DNA from: Gammaproteobacteria bacterium CG22_combo_CG10-13_8_21_14_all_40_8
GTDB lineage: Bacteria > Pseudomonadota > Gammaproteobacteria > Enterobacterales > GCA-002770795
Length of the DNA: 5,805 bases
Direction of reading: 5' to 3'
Assembly (NCBI GenBank): GCA_002770795.1
Contig: PCTP01000243.1
Location: 9,379-15,183 of the forward strand
Shown in pieces: positions 1 through 5,711 of the stretch. Position numbers and translations under genes: made by a program. The notes below the pieces were generated by a model. It saw nothing but the letters and a program-made list of their open reading frames with translations, was not told the origin of the DNA and did not search any database. The stretch's first letter is position 1. Each line of letters opens with the position of its first letter.

Positions 1-446
1 ATGGCTAAAGCATCGGCAGCATCAGCCTGTGGCGTTTTGTTTAAACGCAACAAGGTGGTCACCATATGTTGAACTTGGGTTTTATCGGCAGCGCCTGTAC
101 CCACTACGGCTTGTTTCACTTGTCTTGCTGAATATTCAAAAACATCATAACCCAGCATGGCGGCAGCCACCATAGCCGAACCTCGTGCCTGTCCCAGTTT
201 AAGGGCTGAATCGGCATTCTTGGATAAAAACACCTGTTCAATAGCGACCTGCTGTGGCTGAAATTGGCCAATAATGTGGCTGATCCCTTGAAAAATTTGC
301 TTTAATCTAGAGCTTAAAGGGGTATCTTCATCAATCTGAACTCGAATACAGCCACAATCCAAGTACTCAAGTTTTTGTCCATCGGTTTTAATCACGCCAT
401 ACCCAGTGATTCTGGAACCGGGATCGATACCTAGAATAATGGGCAT
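1..446 (-). CDS. ruvC: RuvC Holliday junction endonuclease (3' end cut by window edge)
   Basis: Crossover junction endodeoxyribonuclease. As a dimer it cuts four-way DNA junctions symmetrically, working with the RuvAB branch-migration motor in recombinational repair. The first 148 codons are present; the E. coli protein has 173 residues, so about 25 residues are missing off the left edge. The product opens MPIILGIDPGSRITGYGV, the RNase H-like first strand of the family. All four acidic catalytic positions are visible: D8 (GIDPG), E70 (AIEQVF), and D142 and D145 (ADAADALA). The conserved block KNADSALKLGQARG is at about 76-89, and a three-residue insertion relative to E. coli lies near residues 40-43. 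The ATG at 446 matches the family N-terminus, although no clear Shine-Dalgarno sequence precedes it. It follows aspS on the same strand after 182 bp that hold a hairpin and possibly a weak promoter of its own. ruvA and ruvB would be expected beyond the edge. Family identity is essentially certain. Confidence 0.97.
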   Translation of the reverse strand, partial: MPIILGIDPGSRITGYGVIKTDGQKLEYLDCGCIRVQIDEDTPLSSRLKQIFQGISHIIGQFQPQQVAIEQVFLSKNADSALKLGQARGSAMVAAAMLGYDVFEYSARQVKQAVVGTGAADKTQVQHMVTTLLRLNKTPQADAADALA

Positions 447-486
447 AACAGAGATTTTAGCCAATAATTTTCTGTTAACCTGGTCA

Positions 487-515
487 TATATCAATCCCAA
501 AACAGTGAATGACAA
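487..515 (-). promoter_or_regulatory. Weak candidate promoter for ruvC
   Basis: On the minus strand, TTGTCA (510-515, 5 of 6 matches to the -35 consensus) stands 17 nt from GATATA (487-492, 3 of 6 matches). A 4-of-6 match, TATATG, overlaps it at a longer 19-nt spacing. It would start transcription about 33 nt before the ruvC ATG. The -10 element is poor, so this is only a possible secondary promoter. ruvC may instead rely on read-through from aspS. Confidence 0.27.
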
Positions 516-590
516 ACATTTGACTCCAGCTTTTACTCTGAAATCGATAAGGGTGCGATAGAATAATATAACGCCTATTTTCTGTTGCTT

Positions 591-622
591 ATACCCCTGA
601 GCATTAAAATGCTCAGGGGTAT
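591..622 (-). terminator. 14-bp perfect hairpin just after aspS stop
   Basis: ATACCCCTGAGCAT (591-604) and its exact reverse complement (609-622) surround a 4-nt loop. The structure begins 6 nt after the aspS stop codon, where a terminator belongs. However, the minus-strand RNA continues AAGCAACAGA with no U-run, and the opposite direction has none either. It may therefore be an inefficient terminator, a 3'-end stabiliser, or an RNA-processing hairpin that lets ruvC be reached by read-through. The hairpin itself is certain; its role as a terminator is inference. Confidence 0.6.
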
Positions 623-628
623 AGATGA

Positions 629-2404
629 TTATTGTGCTGGTTTTTCCTTCACTTGAATATGTAAATCATCTAATTGAGGCATTTCCACCCGTGAAGGGGC
701 TGATGTTAAAGGACAACTTGCCGCCGTGGTCTTTGGAAATGCAATCACATCTCGAATACTCTCAGCACCACACATCAACATAATGAGTCGATCTAACCCA
801 AAAGCCAAGCCGCCGTGTGGAGGGCAACCGAATTCAAGCGCTTCTAATAAGAAACCAAATTTGTCTTTAGCATGCTGTTCTTCAATATTGAGAATATCAA
901 AAATCGCACTTTGCATTTCACTACGATGAATACGGATTGAACCACCACCAATCTCACTACCATTTAGCACCATATCATAGGCTCTGGAGAGCGCTTTATC
1001 GGGATTTGCTTTTAACAACTCAATATCATCGATGTTTGGCGCGGTAAATGGGTGATGGATAGCTTGCAATGCACCTGCATCATCTCTTTCAAACATGGGG
1101 AAATCGACGACCCACAAAGGTTTCCATCCAGATTCAACCAAATTGAGATCTTGAGCAATTTTAATTCGCAAAGCACCTAAAGCATCATTCACAATCTGTG
1201 TTTTATCAGCACCGAAGAAAAGAATATCGCCAGTTTCAGCGTTGACTTTATTCAGCAGATTAGTCATAGCAGTTTCATCAAAGAATTTAACGATGGGGGA
1301 TTGCAGACCTTCCAAGCCTTTGGAGATATCATTGACTTTAATATAGGCCAATCCACGCGCCTTATATTTACCCACGAACTTAGCATAATCGTCGATATTT
1401 TTACGACTGAGTTCCGCCCCCTTAGGCACACGGATCACCGCCACTTTACCATCGGCACTATTCGCTGGATCTGAAAAGACTTTAAAATCTATATGGCCAA
1501 CCAACTCAGACACATCGACTAACTCCATGGCAAATCTTAAATCGGGCTTATCGCTACCATAGCGATTCATGGCTTCATCATAGGTCATTCTTGGGAAAGG
1601 GTTCGCCAAATCAACATCCAAATGCTTTTTGAAAGTGGTGCGGATCATATTCTCCATCAACCCCATAATCCCTTCTTCATGCATGAAGCTGGTTTCAATA
1701 TCTAATTGGGTAAATTCAGGTTGGCGATCTGCTCGTAAATCTTCATCACGGAAACAACGCGCAATTTGATAATAGCGGTCGAAACCTGACATCATGAGTA
1801 ACTGTTTAAATAGTTGAGGAGACTGAGGTAATGCATAAAAACTACCTTCATGGACTCGACTTGGCACTAAATAATCACGCGCACCTTCAGGCGTAGCTTT
1901 GGTTAAAATGGGCGTTTCCACTTCAAGAAAGCCTTCATTATCCAAATACTCTCTTAAAGTACGACACACGGCGGATCTCAACTTGAATCGAGCGGTCATT
2001 TCTGGACGTCTTAAATCGAGATACCGATATTTCAAACGGAGCTCTTCGGAGATCTCAGTCGGTTTATCGACCGGAATCACAGGTGTTTTTGCGCGATTTA
2101 AAATGGTGAGTCCAGTACCGACGATTTCTATTTTGCCTGAATCCATCTCCGCATTAATCATGTTTTCGGGACGTAGCCGAACGATACCTTCTACTTGAAT
2201 CACATCCTCATAACGTAAGGATTCAGCAATTTCAAACAAAGCCTGATTATCTGGTTCAAAAATAACTTGTAAAATGCCTTCTCTATCTCGCAATTGAATA
2301 AAAGCGACACCGCCCAAATCACGACGACGATGAACCCAACCACAAAGGGTAATATTCTGTTCTGCAAGTTGCTCTGCTACTTGACCGCAATAATGTGTTC
2401 TCAT
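629..2404 (-). CDS. aspS: Aspartyl-tRNA synthetase (AspRS), class II, bacterial type
   Basis: Charges tRNA-Asp with aspartate in the cytoplasm as a homodimer. The product has 591 residues; E. coli AspRS has 590. An OB-fold anticodon-binding domain covers about residues 1-105. The class II catalytic core includes the block LRLKYRYLDLRRPEM (about 122-136) and motif 2, FRDEDLRADRQPEFTQLD (218-235). The bacterial GAD insertion spans about 285-410. The AspRS signature HHPFTAP is near 450-456 and motif 3, GLAFGLDRL, near 532-540. The start at 2404 gives the family N-terminus MRTHYCGQ and has GAAGAG four nt upstream; an in-frame TTG at 2431 would add nine unconserved residues. Leu30 in the RRRDL motif is the residue associated with tRNA-Asp-specific (discriminating) enzymes, where non-discriminating ones carry His. 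This suggests, without proving, a discriminating enzyme. It has its own promoter and a structured leader, and ruvC follows on the same strand. Confidence 0.98.
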   Translation of the reverse strand: MRTHYCGQVAEQLAEQNITLCGWVHRRRDLGGVAFIQLRDREGILQVIFEPDNQALFEIAESLRYEDVIQVEGIVRLRPENMINAEMDSGKIEIVGTGLTILNRAKTPVIPVDKPTEISEELRLKYRYLDLRRPEMTARFKLRSAVCRTLREYLDNEGFLEVETPILTKATPEGARDYLVPSRVHEGSFYALPQSPQLFKQLLMMSGFDRYYQIARCFRDEDLRADRQPEFTQLDIETSFMHEEGIMGLMENMIRTTFKKHLDVDLANPFPRMTYDEAMNRYGSDKPDLRFAMELVDVSELVGHIDFKVFSDPANSADGKVAVIRVPKGAELSRKNIDDYAKFVGKYKARGLAYIKVNDISKGLEGLQSPIVKFFDETAMTNLLNKVNAETGDILFFGADKTQIVNDALGALRIKIAQDLNLVESGWKPLWVVDFPMFERDDAGALQAIHHPFTAPNIDDIELLKANPDKALSRAYDMVLNGSEIGGGSIRIHRSEMQSAIFDILNIEEQHAKDKFGFLLEALEFGCPPHGGLAFGLDRLIMLMCGAESIRDVIAFPKTTAASCPLTSAPSRVEMPQLDDLHIQVKEKPAQ

Positions 2405-2438
2405 GAGACTCTTCAATTTGGTGCCCCTCAATCTGTCA

Positions 2439-2494
2439 GCTTATCAACGTGACTCAGATAAAGCATCATACTTGTCAGGATAAGACAGTATGAT
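2439..2494 (-). promoter_or_regulatory. Two abutting bulged hairpins in the aspS leader
   Basis: The predicted aspS 5' leader holds two back-to-back imperfect stems. The first in the RNA (2465-2494) pairs ATCATACT with AGTATGAT plus a further GTC/GAC, interrupted by a single bulged base, around a 7-nt loop. The second (2439-2464) pairs GCTTATC (2439-2445) with GATAAAGC (2457-2464) across one bulged base and an 11-nt loop. They abut exactly at 2464/2465 and end about 35 nt before the start codon. No U-run follows either, so this does not look like an attenuator terminator. No T-box or other known riboswitch signature was recognised. A regulatory role is inference. Confidence 0.4.
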
Positions 2495-2529
2495 CAGACC
2501 AGGGAAGCAGGTTTAATTTTAAGCAGAGA

Positions 2530-2558
2530 ATTTTACGCCACTCGGGTCTGACAGTAAA
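2530..2558 (-). promoter_or_regulatory. Probable sigma-70 promoter of aspS
   Basis: On the minus strand, TTTACT (2553-2558, 4 of 6 matches) is separated by exactly 17 nt from TAAAAT (2530-2535, 5 of 6 matches). Transcription would start near 2523, giving a leader of about 120 nt that contains the paired hairpins. Nothing better is seen in the spacer upstream of aspS. A 7-bp inverted repeat, TCAGACC/GGTCTGA (2494-2500 and 2545-2551), brackets the -10 element, but its meaning is unknown. Confidence 0.55.
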
Positions 2559-2636
2559 GAATACTTATACCTGTGTATACAACCAAACAATTCGTTTAAA
2601 CTGTTTCAATTTTTAGCATTAAATGTCTTTGACTGA

Positions 2637-2971
2637 AGTCTTAACCTTATTTCATTGGGTAGATTGGCTGTTGCGATCTTATGGTATTAGATGCAGCCAT
2701 TATTGTTCAAGAAAATATTATACGTTTGCGGGCAACGGGATTACACAATCATAAAGCAAATGCTAAGAGGGGCTATTCAAGTAACAGGTGCTTTGTTGGC
2801 ATCCACAGTCACCAGCGTGGCCATTTTTTTACCCATTTTATTGATGAATGGTATAGAGGGACAGTTGTTTGCCAATCTTCCCTCGCTTTATCTGTTGCTG
2901 TCGGCTCATCCATGATAGCAGCCATCACCATATTGCCCGTTGCCAGCCGTTATTGGTTAAAGGAAAAGTAA
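2637..2971 (+). pseudogene. Decayed fragment of an RND-family efflux pump (HAE1/CusA type)
   Basis: A remnant of the inner-membrane subunit of a proton-driven RND efflux pump, readable only by changing frame several times. Segment 1 (2637-2678) reads SLNLISLGRLAVAI. Segment 2, in another frame from 2681, reads MVLDAAIIVQENIIRLRATG. Segment 3 (about 2765-2872) reads MLRGAIQVTGALLAST, then FLPILLMNGIEGQLFANL. Segment 4, back in the frame of segment 2, reads ALSVAVGSSMIAAITILPVA and ends with TAA at 2969-2971. In order, these match the membrane block of RND pumps that carries the conserved Asp and the following helices. About 110 residues survive of roughly 1,000 in an intact pump. The 5' part is gone, since aspS and its promoter occupy that side, and no adaptor or outer-membrane gene is visible. 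A TGA lies directly before segment 1. It is transcribed divergently from aspS and is almost certainly non-functional. Confidence 0.85.
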
Positions 2972-3183
2972 TAAGGATGTCGTGCATTCTCAATCCACTC
3001 GGTTTGGAAGAGATCTGCCCCTCTCCCAAACTAATGCACCGTATTGCCTGGCTGCGCCCGCTTTGCAATGCGAAGCTTCGGCTACAGCACTGTTCCAACT
3101 AAAGGTCTGGATCTGCTGGAAGATGCTGCTCATCTTCTGTCGTATTCAAGGACGCCATAGCGACCTTGATTGTTTAGGAAAAA
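2972..3183 (+). other. Unassigned, apparently GC-richer spacer after the RND remnant
   Basis: About 212 bp between the stop of the pump remnant and the stop of the small lipoprotein gene. It appears more GC-rich than its surroundings, especially around 3035-3095. An open frame runs 2982-3218 on the plus strand (78 codons), but its product is cysteine- and tryptophan-rich, resembles nothing I recognise, has no convincing ribosome binding site, and runs into the opposing lipoprotein gene. The other frames are broken after 18-45 codons. It may be a further decayed continuation of the pump gene or an unrelated relic. No RNA gene or hairpin was recognised. Confidence 0.4.
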
Positions 3184-3387
3184 CTACTCGCGATTGGTTT
3201 TTTTCTGAGGAGGATTAATCCAAATGACCTTAGTTTGGCTTTGATGAGCAGCTTTATTGACTTTATTCATATAATTCAAATCAGCTACTTGCGTCCTTCC
3301 AATATAACCATTTGAAGTGCAACCTGAGATGGTTAAGAGAGATGGGATGAATACAACAAATAATAATGAGATGATGCGCTTTTTCAT
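3184..3387 (-). CDS. Small predicted lipoprotein, 67 residues, function unknown
   Basis: The product begins MKKRIISLLFVVFIP, a short positive N-terminus followed by a hydrophobic stretch, and has the lipobox ISGC with the lipidated cysteine at residue 23. This is a classic lipoprotein signal peptide, so the mature form is a diacylglyceryl-anchored peptide of about 45 residues. Thr, not Asp, follows the Cys, so the inner-membrane retention signal is absent and outer-membrane sorting is likely. The mature part is polar and basic and ends VIWINPPQKKTNRE; I recognise no family. The ATG at 3387 is chosen over an in-frame TTG four codons upstream because GGAG lies 7 nt before the ATG and the signal peptide then begins with MKK. 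It is flanked by the pump remnant and the AT-rich spacer and has no obvious partner. The signal features and ribosome site make it a likely real gene. Confidence 0.72.
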   Translation of the reverse strand: MKKRIISLLFVVFIPSLLTISGCTSNGYIGRTQVADLNYMNKVNKAAHQSQTKVIWINPPQKKTNRE

Positions 3388-3423
3388 TTCTTTCTCCAAG
3401 TTAAGGGTTCCTAATTCGGTCAG

Positions 3424-3452
3424 TATTTAATATTTAAAACACTCACCCTCAA
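3424..3452 (-). promoter_or_regulatory. Weak candidate promoter for the small lipoprotein gene
   Basis: On the minus strand, TTGAGG (3447-3452, 4 of 6 matches) is followed after 17 nt by TAAATA (3424-3429, 3 of 6 matches), in a very AT-rich stretch. It would begin the transcript about 30 nt before the ATG at 3387. The spacing is ideal but the -10 element is poor, and chance matches are easy in such AT-rich DNA. Confidence 0.28.
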
Positions 3453-3517
3453 ATGAATACTAACGCTTATTTACGATTGGATCAGTAGCGTTTTACAACT
3501 TTTTTTTGTGAAAAATT

Positions 3518-3623
3518 CACTATTTTTTATTTTTAGAAACATCATTTTCTTACCAGATTTATTTTATAACACTAGGTTTTAAAAACGAATACTTACCCAT
3601 ATTTTCATTCTTAAAAAATAGTG
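3518..3623. repeat. 12-bp perfect inverted repeat in AT-rich spacer
   Basis: CACTATTTTTTA at 3518-3529 recurs as its exact reverse complement at 3612-3623, with 82 bp between. The right arm lies just beyond the terminator stem of the PLP gene and supplies the U-rich stretch in the minus-strand RNA. The DNA between the arms is strongly AT-rich and contains no gene. It could be a chance match in low-complexity sequence, a large hairpin, or the ends of a tiny inserted element. No target duplication was identified. Confidence 0.4.
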
Positions 3624-3627
3624 TTTG

Positions 3628-3664
3628 ATCACACCAGAAGATGCGCAGCATCTTCTGGTGTGAT
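3628..3664 (-). terminator. 17-bp perfect terminator stem at the PLP gene stop codon
   Basis: ATCACACCAGAAGATGC (3628-3644) is exactly complementary to 3648-3664, with a 3-nt loop. The stem starts within the stop codon of the PLP enzyme gene. After the stem the minus-strand RNA reads CAAACACTATTTTTTAAG, so a U-run follows about 9 nt downstream, further away than in a textbook intrinsic terminator. The position and stem strength support termination of the PLP gene transcript here and separate it from the lipoprotein gene. Confidence 0.75.
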
Positions 3665-5535
3665 TAAATTAAATTTTCAAGCCGACAAAACTCAGTAAAT
3701 GATGAGGATAATAGTTCTACATCTACATCTGGAGCAAGGGCAACACGCACAACATAGTCCTTATCGTGTTCTTTGGTTGTGCCTTGGGTTGATGTCGCAG
3801 GAATTGTCCAGTAACAACCTTTAAGTTGACCGTAACTAACGCAATTTTTACAATCATTAGGATGATTTGTGATCATAAAATGAATCAATTTTTTATTCAG
3901 AATTTTTTGGTTTTCATCACGTTCATGTTTCGTTCCTCCTGTTGCAGGTAAATCTAAGGAGAACACAGAGGGTGTGAAACCCTGTGAGGCAATTTCCTCC
4001 GATACAAAATAAATTTTAGATTGAGGCAATACACTTTGAATATGCTGAACAAACTGTCTTGCATTATGATAGGCTTTTCTAATCCTATCAGGCATGGAAG
4101 GCATATTCTCAGCCAAAGTGACCAGCTGATGTGGAACTGCACTATTATCGGATAATAGGAGATGCTTTGAGATAATCTCCATTAACCCCTTAGCGCTATC
4201 ATTGGCGGCACAATAACCCGCGATACAACGGCCTCCACTGGGAAACTTTGAACCGCTAGAAAAAGAGATGGTTTTCACTGCGACCAATTCACTCTGTTGA
4301 TGCAACAATTTGACGTTAGGACAAAAAGTTTGATCAACCATAAACACGGGTTCAACTGCCAACCCCCCCTTGTGATTTTTTCTTTTTGCGCCTAAAACTT
4401 GTCCTAATTGCTTCATATCGGGGACTTCAACACGAGGATTGGTTGGAATTTCAGCAAGCACAATAGGAAAACCGTCACTCATGCCAACTTCACTTAAGAC
4501 AACCTCTAGACTTGCAACTAAATTTTGGCCACCATCCACATAGAGATCAACAATCCCTACATTGGGAATTAGCTCTGCTATACGTCTAGCTTGGTCGTTT
4601 GTTCCCCCATAACAATTGGGTGGTAAAATGATTTTAATGGGCTTTTCAGGGTATTGTTTCATAGCATTTTCTACCAACCCCATCATAATGGCATACTGTA
4701 TCGAAAGGCCACTTGATGCGATCAAAGGCATCAACACAGAGCCGGTATTTTCCTTAATACAATCAGCTATGGTATTAAAAACTTCAGGTTTATATACATC
4801 AGGTTGATATTTTTGGGGAATACTCTGATCATCATTCACCATCTCGTACAACACATTTAAAGCATGAATAGGTGTCATCGCAATAGTTTCACGCCGTCTT
4901 ACATGTTGAATATCTTTCACTAGATTTGGGAGCTGGGTATTATGAACAAATAAAGCACTTCCATAATCCGGATGAATATTCACCGTCACATCCACATTAG
5001 CATTGACTTTCAATGACTGGTTATAAGCTAATTTTGTGACAAAGATAACGCTTCCTCTCACATGTGGAGCTATTTCAGAAACATTCTTGATTTTATGCAG
5101 GTTGACCTGATAACCATAGACTTGCTCTAACCTTGGAATATCAATTAATGGAGAATTATCGGTATCGTAATAAATGAAAGTCGGTTCACCATTTAAGGCA
5201 TTTCTGCGTAAAAAAGCCAAAATTGGCATCGTCTTAGAAGAAAAGGTAATCACCTGTTCTGAAGATAAGCCATTTAATTCAGCTAAAACCCATTCTAAAA
5301 TGCTGGATAACTGATGCCCTAAACGAATATAGTCATAAGCCGTGGGAAGTTGCTCCAAAGCCTCAACCAAATAATCCCCTGTAGACAATTGCTCCTTCAA
5401 TTGCTCCAAAAACTCTGATTTGGCCAGTGCTTCATTGTATATATCTAAACGATGCGTCGTTAACTCGACCCAACTTGCAGGCAAATTCTGTAGTATTTGT
5501 CTAACGTTCATAAAACATTGTTCAATTGAATTCAA
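3664..5535 (-). CDS. Long PLP-dependent enzyme of the cystathionine gamma-synthase (Cys/Met metabolism) fold
   Basis: A 623-residue protein; typical bacterial members of this family have about 380-430. Known relatives act on sulfur amino acids (gamma-synthases, beta- and gamma-lyases, sulfhydrylases). The substrate here cannot be read from sequence. The fold type I core is clear: SSG at 274-276, NCYGGT at 307-312 with the ring-stacking Tyr, EIPTNP at 362-367, the pyridine-binding Asp401 in VDQTF, the Schiff-base Lys430 in SSGSKFPSGG, and Arg597 in VVRVALAPD as likely carboxylate binder. A Y-x-R element (Y69-I-R71), which in this family contacts cofactor phosphate of the neighbouring subunit, sits some 200 residues earlier than usual. 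The intervening 90-265 region resembles a degenerate half-fold beginning FSSKTMPILAF. The long layout recalls fungal Str2-type proteins (about 575-650 residues). Cysteines 562, 565 and 574 cluster near the C-terminus. Translation starts at TTG, supported by AGGAGA. The gene appears monocistronic, with a terminator at its stop. Confidence 0.85.
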   Translation of the reverse strand: MNSIEQCFMNVRQILQNLPASWVELTTHRLDIYNEALAKSEFLEQLKEQLSTGDYLVEALEQLPTAYDYIRLGHQLSSILEWVLAELNGLSSEQVITFSSKTMPILAFLRRNALNGEPTFIYYDTDNSPLIDIPRLEQVYGYQVNLHKIKNVSEIAPHVRGSVIFVTKLAYNQSLKVNANVDVTVNIHPDYGSALFVHNTQLPNLVKDIQHVRRRETIAMTPIHALNVLYEMVNDDQSIPQKYQPDVYKPEVFNTIADCIKENTGSVLMPLIASSGLSIQYAIMMGLVENAMKQYPEKPIKIILPPNCYGGTNDQARRIAELIPNVGIVDLYVDGGQNLVASLEVVLSEVGMSDGFPIVLAEIPTNPRVEVPDMKQLGQVLGAKRKNHKGGLAVEPVFMVDQTFCPNVKLLHQQSELVAVKTISFSSGSKFPSGGRCIAGYCAANDSAKGLMEIISKHLLLSDNSAVPHQLVTLAENMPSMPDRIRKAYHNARQFVQHIQSVLPQSKIYFVSEEIASQGFTPSVFSLDLPATGGTKHERDENQKILNKKLIHFMITNHPNDCKNCVSYGQLKGCYWTIPATSTQGTTKEHDKDYVVRVALAPDVDVELLSSSFTEFCRLENLI

Positions 5536-5540
5536 TTTAT

Positions 5541-5546
5541 TCTCCT
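5541..5546 (-). promoter_or_regulatory. Strong Shine-Dalgarno site that fixes a TTG start
   Basis: AGGAGA on the minus strand stands 5 nt before the TTG at 5535 of the PLP enzyme gene. The first in-frame ATG is eight codons further in and has no purine-rich site before it, so TTG is the better start. A TTG start usually lowers initiation, so expression may be modest despite the good ribosome site. Confidence 0.75.
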
Positions 5547-5615
5547 AACCAGGTCACTTATCTCAGGTTTAAAAGTCAGTAACTGTATTAGCGTACTAAC
5601 TTTTTACAGACTATT

Positions 5616-5621
5616 ATTCTA
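5616..5621 (-). promoter_or_regulatory. Candidate -10 element upstream of the PLP enzyme gene
   Basis: TAGAAT on the minus strand matches 5 of 6 positions of the -10 consensus and lies about 80 nt before the TTG start. No good -35 hexamer is seen at 16-18 nt, so it is a weak call, and it could depend on an activator. No operator repeat was recognised. Confidence 0.28.
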
Positions 5622-5711
5622 CCCGTTTTTAATGACTTTAAACACCGCGAGTCTTGGCGAGCAGCAATTCTCGGTAAAACATCCCGCCCCTTGCTTTAAA
5701 TGTGACGAGTC

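Noticed and set aside
726..929. Plus-strand open frame of 67 codons inside aspS
   Set aside because: It lies antisense to strongly conserved synthetase sequence, has no recognisable product or ribosome site, and is explained by the opposite-strand gene.
1899..2198. Plus-strand open frame of 99 codons inside aspS
   Set aside because: It is antisense to the AspRS N-terminal and motif regions; the product has no domain-like features.
2405..2431. Upstream in-frame TTG that would extend AspRS by nine residues
   Set aside because: The added residues MRGTKLKSL are not part of the AspRS family N-terminus, whereas the ATG at 2404 gives MRTHYCGQ and has GAAGAG just before it.
2982..3218. Plus-strand open frame of 78 codons after the pump remnant
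   Set aside because: It has no clear ribosome site, an unusual Cys/Trp-rich composition and no recognised family, and its end overlaps the better-supported lipoprotein gene on the other strand.
3541..3600. Very short minus-strand frame and TATAAA-like -10 in the AT-rich spacer
   Set aside because: The 13-codon frame has no ribosome site, and the -10-like match has no -35 partner; both are expected by chance in such AT-rich DNA.
3954..4142. Minus-strand 62-codon frame overlapping the PLP enzyme gene in another frame
   Set aside because: It is fully contained in an intact conserved gene and has no ribosome site or recognisable product.
4616..4807. Plus-strand 63-codon frame within the PLP enzyme gene
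   Set aside because: It is antisense to the conserved NCYGGT region of the enzyme and shows no independent signals.
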